From the NCBI RefSeq assembly GCF_029542085.1, contig NZ_CP107036.1, forward strand, positions 1,736,001-1,800,000: a DNA stretch of 64,000 nucleotides, in the 5' to 3' direction. The position numbers were made by a program, and so were the translations under genes. This DNA is from Sphingobacterium sp. ML3W (GTDB lineage Bacteria > Bacteroidota > Bacteroidia > Sphingobacteriales > Sphingobacteriaceae). Below are positions 26,921 to 34,150 of the stretch, piece by piece. The notes beneath the pieces are model-generated. The model was not told where the DNA came from. It was given only the letters and a program-made list of their open reading frames with translations, and did no database searches. Each line of letters starts with the position of its first letter. Position 1 is the first letter of the stretch.

Positions 26921-28018
26921 TTACTTCACAAACAACTGCTTTAATTGATCTACAATCTGCCCATTTCCCGAAATAGAGATGTTATTGATCCTTTCGGCAA
27001 TTTTCTCCACATACTCCATTTCCTTCAATTTAAACAACATTGCATTCTCCTCCATAAGTTTTGCCGTATTCAGCAAACTTCTAGTCGAAGCAGTTTCTTC
27101 ACGGCGCATAATAATATTTGCCTGAGCGCGCTTTTCAGCGATCAACACCTGGTTCATGATATCACGGACATCCCCTGGCAGAATAATATCTTTGACTCCG
27201 CAACTTAATAGACGTAAGCCTAATCCAGCAATATACTCCATCGTATTTTGCAAAATATAAGTGCTTATCTCTGTCTTCTTGTCCATCAGTTCATCCAGCG
27301 TCATCTGACCGATATATGTCCGGAGATTTAATTGCATCACAGCATACAATTGCTTCTCATATTCCTTATTATCCAACAGCGCTTTGACGATATCAACGAT
27401 TTGATATTGCAACGTGAAATTGATCCGTATTTGCGCTTTGTCCCGCGATAGAATCTCCTGACCTACCACATCCAAAGTTAACACACGCATATCTGCTTTT
27501 GACACCGCAATAGTCTTTGCGTTCTTCCACCAATAATACATTCCTGGATCCAAAATTTCTGTAAACACGCCATCAACAAAAAGTAATCCTTTTTCATTTG
27601 GTTCAACTTTGTATTGACGGATATAATAAGCCAACGTTTGCTTTTCAAACAATTGACGGTTGACAGAAACTGGTATTTCGATCTCCGAAATATCCTCCAG
27701 CTGAAATTTACGCACTTGCAACCCTTTCCAGAACACATGTCTACCTGCTGCCAAGGTCTTTTCAAAATTATTGTTTAAGAAAACCAGCGCAATTGCCGTA
27801 TCCGCCACTTCGACAATATCCACCAGTTCACGAAAGCCCTCCACCTGTAAGAGCACATCAATGTTATGGATAGACGGAAACGAATTTGCCCTATTGTATA
27901 CCTCCAGTTTTTCACCGAAACCCAACCAGTACTTACCGGCTTCCAATACACGGATAACTTGGTTATTTTTAACCACCAATCCAATTTCATTGACATTTAC
28001 TTGTACTCTTTTCATCAT
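26921..28018 (-). CDS. Slipin/SPFH (band 7) family protein
   Basis: 365 residues. An SPFH-like core spans about 125-300 (DGVFTEILDPGMYYWWKN, TLDVVGQEILSRDKAQIRINF, RTYIGQMTLDELMDKK, GLRLLSCGVKDIILPGDVRDIMN), followed by a helical coiled region rich in Glu/Arg (AEKRAQANIIMRREETASTR) that should mediate oligomerisation. Most slipins have an N-terminal membrane hairpin; none is evident here, so it may be peripheral or soluble. The N-terminal 120 residues contain a diverged second copy of the same fold start (NEIGLVVKNNQVIRVLEAGKYW). It precedes rtcB by about 110 nt and is preceded by tRNA-like RNA modules, which suggests a role in the same RNA-repair unit. Confidence 0.87.
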   Translation of the reverse strand: MMKRVQVNVNEIGLVVKNNQVIRVLEAGKYWLGFGEKLEVYNRANSFPSIHNIDVLLQVEGFRELVDIVEVADTAIALVFLNNNFEKTLAAGRHVFWKGLQVRKFQLEDISEIEIPVSVNRQLFEKQTLAYYIRQYKVEPNEKGLLFVDGVFTEILDPGMYYWWKNAKTIAVSKADMRVLTLDVVGQEILSRDKAQIRINFTLQYQIVDIVKALLDNKEYEKQLYAVMQLNLRTYIGQMTLDELMDKKTEISTYILQNTMEYIAGLGLRLLSCGVKDIILPGDVRDIMNQVLIAEKRAQANIIMRREETASTRSLLNTAKLMEENAMLFKLKEMEYVEKIAERINNISISGNGQIVDQLKQLFVK

Positions 28019-28275
28019 ATTTATTGTTTATACTATTTTCCAATGACAAAATTTGCTATGAGCTGCCCATCAATGCCGAGCGGGATCAAAAAGAGCCCAT
28101 ACGGAGCTTTACCGTAGAAGCGTTCGAAATGGTCGCCTTAGCGATCCACGACAACGCTCATCCTGTATCGTCTCTGTATGAGATGTTCCCGATCACGGGC
28201 TCCACACCGACTGCCATGAAGAAAAACGAAGTTCTCCTCAGTGCCGGACAGACTATAGCAAGCTTTATTTAAATA
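28019..28275 (-). other. Untranslated leader or degenerate region before slipin
   Basis: This 257-bp stretch is visibly richer in G and C than its surroundings. On the minus strand it holds several small hairpins: CCCG-TGAT-CGGG; TACGG-N7-CCGTA; GGATCGC pairing with GCGACC. It also holds a distant GAGCCC (28202-28197) and GGGCTC (28098-28093) pair, the latter followed by TTTTT. Short frames on both strands lack a clear start, ribosome site or recognised family. I read it as the continuation of a structured non-coding leader, with a decayed gene as the alternative. Confidence 0.45.
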
Positions 28276-28323
28276 ACCTTTTTAAAGAAGGTATAACTTT
28301 CAAAACCAGAACCTAAATTCTGT

Positions 28324-28375
28324 GCAATACCCTTATGCTATTCCATCCGAAAATGGAAGTGGGATTCGAACCCAC
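28324..28375 (-). repeat. tRNA-like elbow module 3
   Basis: T-arm at 28359-28375 (GTGGG, TTCGAAT loop, CCCAC), acceptor hairpin TTCCAT(T)-TTCG-(G)ATGGAA at 28341-28358, TA, and D-arm GCA...TGC with AAGGGTA-like loop at 28324-28338. A 5-bp hairpin CAGAA-TTTAGG-TTCTG follows at 28307-28322. Confidence 0.78.
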
Positions 28376-28389
28376 ACGATTGAGTTGTT

Positions 28390-28442
28390 GTTCTAACCAA
28401 GCTGAACTATCCTGATTGCTCAGGAGCAGGAGTCGAACCTGC
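28390..28442 (-). repeat. tRNA-like elbow module 2
   Basis: T-arm at 28426-28442 (GCAGG, TTCGACT loop, CCTGC), acceptor hairpin TCCTGA-GCAA-TCAGGA at 28410-28425, TA, and D-arm GTTC, AGCTTGGTTA loop, GAAC at 28390-28407. No clear anticodon-like stem follows before the next T-arm. Confidence 0.8.
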
Positions 28443-28463
28443 GACCTACAACGGAACTGCCGT

Positions 28464-28509
28464 GCTCTACCCTTGAGCTACCTCTTTCGAGGGAAGGATT
28501 CGAACCTTC
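28464..28509 (-). repeat. tRNA-like elbow module 1
   Basis: T-arm at 28493-28509 (GAAGG, TTCGAAT loop, CCTTC), acceptor hairpin CCTC-GAAA-GAGG at 28481-28492, TA, and D-arm GCTC-AAGGGTA-GAGC at 28464-28478. The anticodon-like hairpin ACGG-CAGTT-CCGT follows at 28451-28463. Confidence 0.8.
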
Positions 28510-28688
28510 AACCCTGGTGGCAACATTCTCTCATGCTCTTCTTCTTATCAGTATATTGAGTCCCATCGGGAACAATACTATCCTGCTATACAGAAACAGG
28601 AGACTAGGATGCAAATCAAAGAATGAGAGTTTTTTTATACTTCTCCTAAAAAGAAGTACATATCTTAAAAGCATTTTGCTAGTTTCAT

Positions 28689-28720
28689 CAAAGAACGTTT
28701 ATCATTGCTGACATTACAAA
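28689..28720 (-). promoter_or_regulatory. Possible promoter of the tRNA-like RNA
   Basis: On the minus strand, TTTG (28720-28717) and GTTCTTTG (28696-28689) are 20 nt apart, close to the TTTG-N19-TAnnTTTG consensus but with GT in place of TA. No sigma-54 (GG-N10-GC) promoter was found. Confidence 0.35.
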
Positions 28721-29008
28721 GATCGCTCTGTTAACGTGCAGACCATTTGCGCAATAAAATAAAACACAAATAAAATAACAAAAACTTATACAACACACTG
28801 ATAATGACCTATAAAAATTTAAAAACAAACATTAGCATTAAAAATTAGAGCCCAAATTGCGCATTTATATTGCGTAGATTAACAGTGACTAGACGAGAGA
28901 TTTGCCTAGATGATCATTAGATAACAATAAATATCACTGATTTCCATGAGAAAGCTTTCTGATATAAGTGCTATTTTTACACCGTTATAATTAATTGGAA
29001 TTTACTAA
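28721..29008. other. AT-rich divergent intergenic DNA
   Basis: This lies between the RNA/slipin/rtcB unit and the following lipoprotein gene. It is very AT-rich, without an open frame I can support; it should hold the promoter of the plus-strand gene. Nothing else is seen. Confidence 0.5.
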
Positions 29009-29605
29009 ATGAGAGCAAAAACATTATTGGTTATACTGGCTATCTATTTTGTCGCCACAAGTTGCACGGGTTCAAAGCCTAAAAATAATACTGTAAAGCC
29101 CGCTGGCGACAGCCTAACAACAAAAAGTAGCGCTGATACTGCCAAAGCCATCGATCAGGTAAAGTCAACAACAGATCTTGATCCAGCCAAAGTATGGCTG
29201 GAGCGAATTTTTCACTGCAATGATGATAAATCAGGGAAGTATTGTTATTATCTGGACAAGGAAGAAGCCCTGTGCACGACACGTTTTATGGAGTTCTTAG
29301 CAGATGCCAATGAAATCTATGGCCCCTCCAATCTAACAGACGCAGAATTACCGGAGGCGGAAGCGCGATACAAAGCGAAGTGGGGAAAAATTTACCCGCT
29401 CTACACGCAGGAAATGTGGTTATTCGGCCGAGGTAATGATGATGCCCTGGCCATTAATACCGTCGAAATAAAGAAGCTAAGCACAGACAAGTACAGCGTA
29501 TTTATAGATTATGGTAACAATATAAAAACGCAAAATGAGGTTCAGCTGGTTCTTGAAAACAGCAACTATAAAATAGATTATTGCAAGACAAGCTTTGTAC
29601 AATAA
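29009..29605 (+). CDS. Putative lipoprotein, DUF3828-like
   Basis: 198 residues. The signal peptide ends in a lipobox (FVATSC, Cys at about 19), followed by a Lys/Ser/Thr/Ala linker. From about residue 53 there is a globular domain with four cysteines (FHCNDDKSGKYCYY, LCTTRF, YCKTSF), with an arrangement reminiscent of DUF3828-type periplasmic proteins; this match is tentative. No catalytic motif is visible. It is alone and divergent from the RNA-repair unit. Confidence 0.7.
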   Translation: MRAKTLLVILAIYFVATSCTGSKPKNNTVKPAGDSLTTKSSADTAKAIDQVKSTTDLDPAKVWLERIFHCNDDKSGKYCYYLDKEEALCTTRFMEFLADANEIYGPSNLTDAELPEAEARYKAKWGKIYPLYTQEMWLFGRGNDDALAINTVEIKKLSTDKYSVFIDYGNNIKTQNEVQLVLENSNYKIDYCKTSFVQ

Positions 29606-29689
29606 AATCTTCGTGCTTTCCGCAGCACAGCCAGAATAATCAACGTAAGGTTCTTTCTGACCAGTATACCGAGCTGACAGACAATTCAA

Positions 29690-29727
29690 AAAAAGCCACT
29701 TTTTATCACTAACGGATAAAAAGTGGC
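29690..29727 (-). terminator. Rho-independent terminator
   Basis: A 13-bp perfect stem (GCCACTTTTTATC at 29695-29707, complement at 29715-29727) is followed on the minus strand by TTTTTT. It ends the amidohydrolase gene. Confidence 0.9.
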
Positions 29728-29763
29728 AATATAATAAAACAATAAATGGGGCGTGTAGGCCGA

Positions 29764-31017
29764 TTAAATTTGGGGCGAATTGCTCCACTTGACGATATTC
29801 CCTTTGTGCAGTAGGCCATCGACAGCTGAGATACGTGATACAGCTTCAGCAGAGCAGCTTGCATCCACCAATAGGAAACTCGCTTCATCTCCTACCTTTG
29901 GCCATACTTGTTGACCACTATCGTCCAAAGGTAATTTTCCATTTGTCGCATAGTGTAGGCAACGGGACAGATCAAATTCCGTCTCATAACCATAGAGTTG
30001 CGCAGCAAGGTTTGCTTTTTGCAACATATTTCCACTACCAAAGGTCCCCCAGTGATCCTGTACATTATCATTTCCGGTAAGTACCTCCACTCCTGCTTTC
30101 CGCAGTTGAGGCAGTGGCATCAGCATATTGCGAAACGGGACTGAACTCGCAATACCGACCTTGGCGGAAGCCAAGCGTTCAGCTGTATATTGAAGATCTT
30201 TTTGAGACATATAGCCCAATGCAAAAGCATGACTGATAAATGTCCGTCCCTGCAGTGCGGGATTCTCAAGTACTTTATCTATTAAGTAATGGATCGTTTT
30301 GACACCAGATTCACCCCCCTCATGCAGATGGATATCGATTCCCTTTTTGTTGTCCAAAGCTAACTGAACAGTCAAGTCCAAGGGTTTTTCGATACTTCCA
30401 TCGATACTATAGGGATCTAGACCACCTATAAAATCAACCTTATCCCAAGCGGCAATTTCCTTCATCAGCCCAGCGGAGTCCGTATAATATAAGCCATGTT
30501 GTGGGAAAGCAACCAATTCTGCGCCAAAGGAATCTTTCACATGTTCCAATGCCCGCAATAGATTTGCTAATGATTTGCTGCCAGAGGTTGGATCGACATT
30601 AAAATGTGTTCTTGCAAAATTAGTTCCGTAACCCTGTAGCAACATGATTAGCTTTTCAGCCCTTTCCACCGAGGTTTTAAGCAGTTCCGGAATAATTTCC
30701 TGCTCGCGGGCAATCATATCCTTCACGGTTCTATTTTTAGGAAATACAGCCTTCCAAGGTAGACCATAAAGGGTTTTATCCAAATGGATGTGCATATCCC
30801 TAAAGGCGGGTAATGCCAATTTTCCCTTCGCATCAAATCCACCAGAGCCAACTGTAGTCTGACCCGGCCGAATTTCCTTTATCTTACCGCCCGCTATTGT
30901 TACCGTAAAGAGTGCCGTATCAGTTCCAACAATTTTCCCTTCACGATAGAGAAAACCTGTTTCCAATCGTACATTTTCTAATGTATACTGTTCGCTGTGC
31001 TGATTGAGTTCATTCAT
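29764..31017 (-). CDS. Cytosine deaminase-like amidohydrolase
   Basis: 417 residues. The TIM-barrel metal and catalytic motifs are HIHLDK (about residue 96), DIHLHEGGESG (about 226), SHAFALG (about 262) and TGNDNVQDHW (about 313), the last with the catalytic Asp. These match the CodA-type deaminase branch of the amidohydrolase superfamily, including the RTHFNVDP strand. Likely substrates are cytosine, isocytosine-like or other cyclic amidines; the exact one is not readable. There is no cytosine permease nearby. No signal peptide, so it is cytoplasmic. Confidence 0.87.
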   Translation of the reverse strand: MNELNQHSEQYTLENVRLETGFLYREGKIVGTDTALFTVTIAGGKIKEIRPGQTTVGSGGFDAKGKLALPAFRDMHIHLDKTLYGLPWKAVFPKNRTVKDMIAREQEIIPELLKTSVERAEKLIMLLQGYGTNFARTHFNVDPTSGSKSLANLLRALEHVKDSFGAELVAFPQHGLYYTDSAGLMKEIAAWDKVDFIGGLDPYSIDGSIEKPLDLTVQLALDNKKGIDIHLHEGGESGVKTIHYLIDKVLENPALQGRTFISHAFALGYMSQKDLQYTAERLASAKVGIASSVPFRNMLMPLPQLRKAGVEVLTGNDNVQDHWGTFGSGNMLQKANLAAQLYGYETEFDLSRCLHYATNGKLPLDDSGQQVWPKVGDEASFLLVDASCSAEAVSRISAVDGLLHKGNIVKWSNSPQI

Positions 31018-31204
31018 GAAAATATCATTTTTTTCAAAGCTAAGCTATTTAGCCCCTTTTGCTTTGTAGATATTATCACAACATTTGTAAATATTATGGC
31101 TGTGGTCGAAAATATCAAGTCTGCATGAATTTTCTCTTAATCCTGTGTTTAATATAAAAATATAGTTACTTTGAACTCGTTTTATAAAACACCACTTTCG
31201 TAAT

Positions 31205-31825
31205 ATGCAGATTGAAATTGATCACAATTTTTATGAAATAGTCAGTTGGGACAAAGATTATATCCAAATTCAAGGGACAGATTCCCCCTTTCGTGTGTAT
31301 GCACCGCCTTTTTATGATATTGCCTCCCTCAAGCAATATATCAGACTCCATCCGCCAACACCTTCCGGACATGATCAGTCCTATTCCTACCTGGAAAATC
31401 CCTATCATTTATTTACAAAACCCTATCTGGTTAAGGTTTTTCATACCTCAGCGGCACCTGTTATTGAACTTAAATCAAGCAGTATCTGCGTTCACCAACG
31501 AAAGATTGTAAATACACTCAAGTTGCTCAAGCCCTGGAGTCAGGAATTGTTATACAATGAACTGATCAAAAGGATAACTTATTGGGAAGAACAGCTGGAC
31601 AACTACGCAATTTCAGCAATCCGTATAGGCAAGCTATCTACCAGGAATTATAAAATCAAGGGCAATGAAATCTATTTTTCATCCCGATTGATTGATTTTG
31701 ATAAAGAACAGATTAATCTGGTTGTTTTAGCAGCATTTTGTAAATTCTCCAAAAAAAACAAGAATGAGTCAGAAGCGATCTATAACTTGTACATCCCCAA
31801 CTGGAGAACATTTAATGTATATTAA
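31205..31825 (+). CDS. YgjP-like protein lacking the metalloprotease motif
   Basis: 206 residues. Residues about 115-205 follow the YgjP/UPF0758-like M48-related pattern: LLYNELIKRITYWEEQL, AIRIGKLSTRNYKIKGNEIYFSSRL, then a helix and the ending YNLYIPNWRTF (compare PxWK endings). The helix that should carry HExxH reads VVLAAFCKF (about residue 171), so both zinc histidines and the glutamate are gone. The helix otherwise stays in register, which suggests a pseudo-enzyme rather than chance. The N-terminal 100 residues are unassigned. It begins a three-gene unit with the next two genes. Confidence 0.65.
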   Translation: MQIEIDHNFYEIVSWDKDYIQIQGTDSPFRVYAPPFYDIASLKQYIRLHPPTPSGHDQSYSYLENPYHLFTKPYLVKVFHTSAAPVIELKSSSICVHQRKIVNTLKLLKPWSQELLYNELIKRITYWEEQLDNYAISAIRIGKLSTRNYKIKGNEIYFSSRLIDFDKEQINLVVLAAFCKFSKKNKNESEAIYNLYIPNWRTFNVY

Positions 31826-31828
31826 GAC

Positions 31829-32191
31829 ATGGCAGACATCAGCATACAATTAACAATAACAGAAGACAGCAACTTTGAATCGCTGCGAAACGATCCAATA
31901 CAATTCTCAAAATTATTAGGCACCGAACAGCAGCGACTCATTGATGATCATGTTGTTGGTCAGCTCGATGATCAAGATGGTGCTCCGACACTGACAGATT
32001 TTAGCATCAGCAATATTGTCTTTGATCGCATGACGCTAAAGGGTTCCTTTCGCCTTCATTTCAAAATTTCCCGACAATTCTGCTGTAGCGACACCTCTTC
32101 ATGCCAGACAGATTATATGGATTTTAACTTTACAAAAGAAGATAAAAAAATCTATACAACAGGAAGTTATACACTATGGACAATTCAATAA
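31829..32191 (+). CDS. Conserved-looking small protein, unknown
   Basis: 120 residues, starting 3 nt after the previous stop, so clearly co-transcribed. It has no signal peptide and no membrane segment. A Cys pair motif CCSDTSSC lies at about residues 88-95 and the C-terminus is beta-rich (SFRLHFKISRQF, YMDFNFTK). I do not recognise the family. The tight coupling to the YgjP-like gene suggests they work together. Confidence 0.6.
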   Translation: MADISIQLTITEDSNFESLRNDPIQFSKLLGTEQQRLIDDHVVGQLDDQDGAPTLTDFSISNIVFDRMTLKGSFRLHFKISRQFCCSDTSSCQTDYMDFNFTKEDKKIYTTGSYTLWTIQ

Positions 32192-32252
32192 ATTTCCCCA
32201 TTTAAAATCGATAACAAATCAGTTGATTCCAAGTTAGGTATCCCATTCAAAA

Positions 32253-33428
32253 ATGAAAAAACCCGAGCGCTATAAAATTAACACAACCTCCTTTTCCTAT
32301 TATTGGACCAAGGGTATCGGTGCTAAGTTACTAGATAAGTTGCCCAATAAACCAAATCTGGCTGATGCGGATCAATATATTCCATTGTTATATCAATACG
32401 ATGAGGCCTGCGACCGACTGGTTGAACATTTACATCTAAAAATTGGCTTTACAAAAGGGCAACAATTGATTCGGGATTACCTGCAGGGCAAAGCTATCGA
32501 AAGCGTTTACGATAAACTGATTTCGGATTTTATGAACACCTTGACTATAGAGCCTCAATGGATCGATTGGCAGAAATTACAACAGGGAATTGCGCTCAGT
32601 CAGCGCTCAGGATTGACTGGACTCATTGTACTACGTGATTATTGTCTCATGGGTGGTTATGAATCCAGCGCGATCAACAAACCCTTGATTTTTACTGGAG
32701 CACTTAAAAAAGGTGCTGTCAAACGCTTAACCGAGACGGTAACATTTTGGGTCGACATCACCGCAGACCAGGCATTACGAAAAGGTGGTATTGGCTTTGA
32801 AGCCATTTTATTGACGCGATGTATCCATTCCTTCGCTCGCTTGAATATATTGAAACATGGCGATTGGGACACTGACAAATGGGGTATCCCTTTAAATACG
32901 TGGGATATGCTGGCAACAAACTTAGGTTTTTCATTAGTTTATCTAATAGGGCTTAAACAAATGAAATTCATTTTATTAGAAAGCGAAATAAATGGAATTA
33001 TGCACCTTTGGAAGTATATCGGGAGCTTATTGGGTATTCCATTGGATCTGCTTCCAGACACGGAGGAAGAAGCCATCAAAGCCCTATACTATTGGACCAT
33101 GACCCAAAAAGAAGGCGATCAGGACAGCATTGCATTAGCCCGGGCCCTTATGGAAGAACCCGTACATGCAGCTTACCCGACAAGCAAGTTTGGCAGAAAA
33201 TTAATGCGGGAGGTACATTTGTACTATAACAACTATCTCCTAGGAAATTACTCCTGCAACCTATTGGGACTGGAAAAGACAACGATCGGTAAGATTGCCT
33301 ACTTCAACATTCTTAAAAACAAAAAAGAAAATAGCCAGATCCTAAAGGATGAGGTTAGGCAACAACAAATACGGAAAGGCCGAAAAGTCCATGAGGGAGT
33401 CAAACAGATCTATTTGAAATACAACTAG
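32253..33428 (+). CDS. MpaB/Lcp-like oxygenase (DUF2236)
   Basis: 391 residues. It matches the DUF2236/oxygenase MpaB type. The putative haem-site residues keep the spacing I recall for latex-clearing protein (Arg, Thr four residues on, His thirty-four residues on): R-L-T-E-T near residue 157 and CIHSFAR near residue 191. Other family features are KGGIGFEAILLTRCIH and WGIPLNTWDMLATNL. Such proteins bind b-type haem and oxidise hydrophobic substrates. It lacks a recognisable signal peptide, so it may be cytoplasmic. It overlaps recR at their 3' ends by 4 nt. Confidence 0.82.
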   Translation: MKKPERYKINTTSFSYYWTKGIGAKLLDKLPNKPNLADADQYIPLLYQYDEACDRLVEHLHLKIGFTKGQQLIRDYLQGKAIESVYDKLISDFMNTLTIEPQWIDWQKLQQGIALSQRSGLTGLIVLRDYCLMGGYESSAINKPLIFTGALKKGAVKRLTETVTFWVDITADQALRKGGIGFEAILLTRCIHSFARLNILKHGDWDTDKWGIPLNTWDMLATNLGFSLVYLIGLKQMKFILLESEINGIMHLWKYIGSLLGIPLDLLPDTEEEAIKALYYWTMTQKEGDQDSIALARALMEEPVHAAYPTSKFGRKLMREVHLYYNNYLLGNYSCNLLGLEKTTIGKIAYFNILKNKKENSQILKDEVRQQQIRKGRKVHEGVKQIYLKYN

Positions 33429-34039
33429 CCAACATGACGCTCGTAAGGTACCCTGGTTGCGATTGACCGGCCCAAGGTGAGCTCATCGACATATTCCAAT
33501 TCACCTCCAAATGCGATACCGCGCGCGATTGTTGTAATCTTGATATTGAACTCGCGCAATTTCCGGTACAGATAAAAGATGGTTGTGTCCCCTTCCATCG
33601 TTGCTGAAAGCGCTAAAATAACCTCCTCAACACCACCTCGTTGAATACGGTTGAGTAGTCCTTCAATTTTAAGGTCAGCAGGACCTATTCCGTCCATTGG
33701 CGAAATCAGCCCCCCTAATACATGATAAACACCTTGGTAAGAATTTGTGTTTTCAATGGCCATAACATCACGTGTATCTTCCACCACGCAGATGAGGCTC
33801 TTTTCACGTTTAAACGATCCACATATTTCACAGGTCGCATGATCCGAAATATTAAAACATTCCTGGCAATATTGAATATCTTCTTTCAAACGGTCGATGG
33901 ACGCCGTAAAACGGGCCACCTCGGGATCGGATTGCTTCAATAAATGCAAGACCAGCCTTAGGGCTGTCTTTTGTCCCACACCCGGTAATTTACCAAATTC
34001 CGCAACCGCGTTCTCAAGAAGTTTAGAAGAAAAATTCAT
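33425..34039 (-). CDS. recR: Recombination mediator RecR
   Basis: 204 residues, the standard length. RecR loads RecA at gaps with RecF/RecO. Seen in order: HhH region GKLPGVGQKTALRLVLHLL (residues 17-35), the four-Cys zinc finger CQECFNISDHATCEIC (about 57-72), and the Toprim domain with ICVVEDTRDVMAIE, GLLNRIQ and the end of TIARGIAFGGELEYVDELTLGRS. All appear intact. The gene is convergent with the MpaB-like gene. Confidence 0.97.
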   Translation of the reverse strand: MNFSSKLLENAVAEFGKLPGVGQKTALRLVLHLLKQSDPEVARFTASIDRLKEDIQYCQECFNISDHATCEICGSFKREKSLICVVEDTRDVMAIENTNSYQGVYHVLGGLISPMDGIGPADLKIEGLLNRIQRGGVEEVILALSATMEGDTTIFYLYRKLREFNIKITTIARGIAFGGELEYVDELTLGRSIATRVPYERHVG

Positions 34040-34150
34040 AATGCAAATGTAAGAATAATCGCAAAAAGTAGCTAGTATTAAAAAAATAGCTATATTGTAT
34101 TCCTTTTTGAAAAAAAATGGGTTTTAGAAATTAAATGTATAACGTTATAT

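Larger units (their letters stand above)
28276..28602 (-). ncRNA. RNA with three permuted tRNA-like elbows upstream of slipin-rtcB
   Basis: Read on the minus strand, three T-arms occur with normal T-loops (TTCGAAT, TTCGACT, TTCGAAT) closed by 5-bp stems (GAAGG/CCTTC, GCAGG/CCTGC, GTGGG/CCCAC). Each T-arm is directly followed by a hairpin capped with a stable tetraloop (GAAA, GCAA, TTCG), then TA in the place of U8-A9, then a D-arm (GCTC/GAGC, GTTC/GAAC, GCA/TGC, with GG in the loops). Thus the acceptor strands are joined by a tetraloop and the open ends point to where the anticodon stem would be. Between elbows lie short anticodon-like arms (ACGG-CAGTT-CCGT; CAGAA-TTTAGG-TTCTG). A longer hairpin (28549-28580) and a UCCUG/CAGGA hairpin (28581-28602) precede. 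None of the units can pair its own linear 5' and 3' acceptor strands, so they are not ordinary tRNAs. This layout resembles bacterial Y RNAs (Yrl), which mimic tRNA. Confidence 0.8.

Noticed and set aside
28024..28272. 82-codon plus-strand frame, and minus-strand frames, before slipin
   Set aside because: No ribosome site, no domain, frames broken on minus, and the composition is equally explained by structured RNA.
28324..28509. Canonical tRNA genes on the minus strand
   Set aside because: The T-arms and D-arms are real, but no unit can pair its own 5' and 3' acceptor strands, two lack a proper anticodon arm, and no anticodon can be assigned.
28603..29008. Ro60 (TROVE) gene near the Y RNA-like element
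   Set aside because: No frame in this gap or in neighbouring genes shows a TROVE-like protein, so a Ro60 link within the window is not supported.
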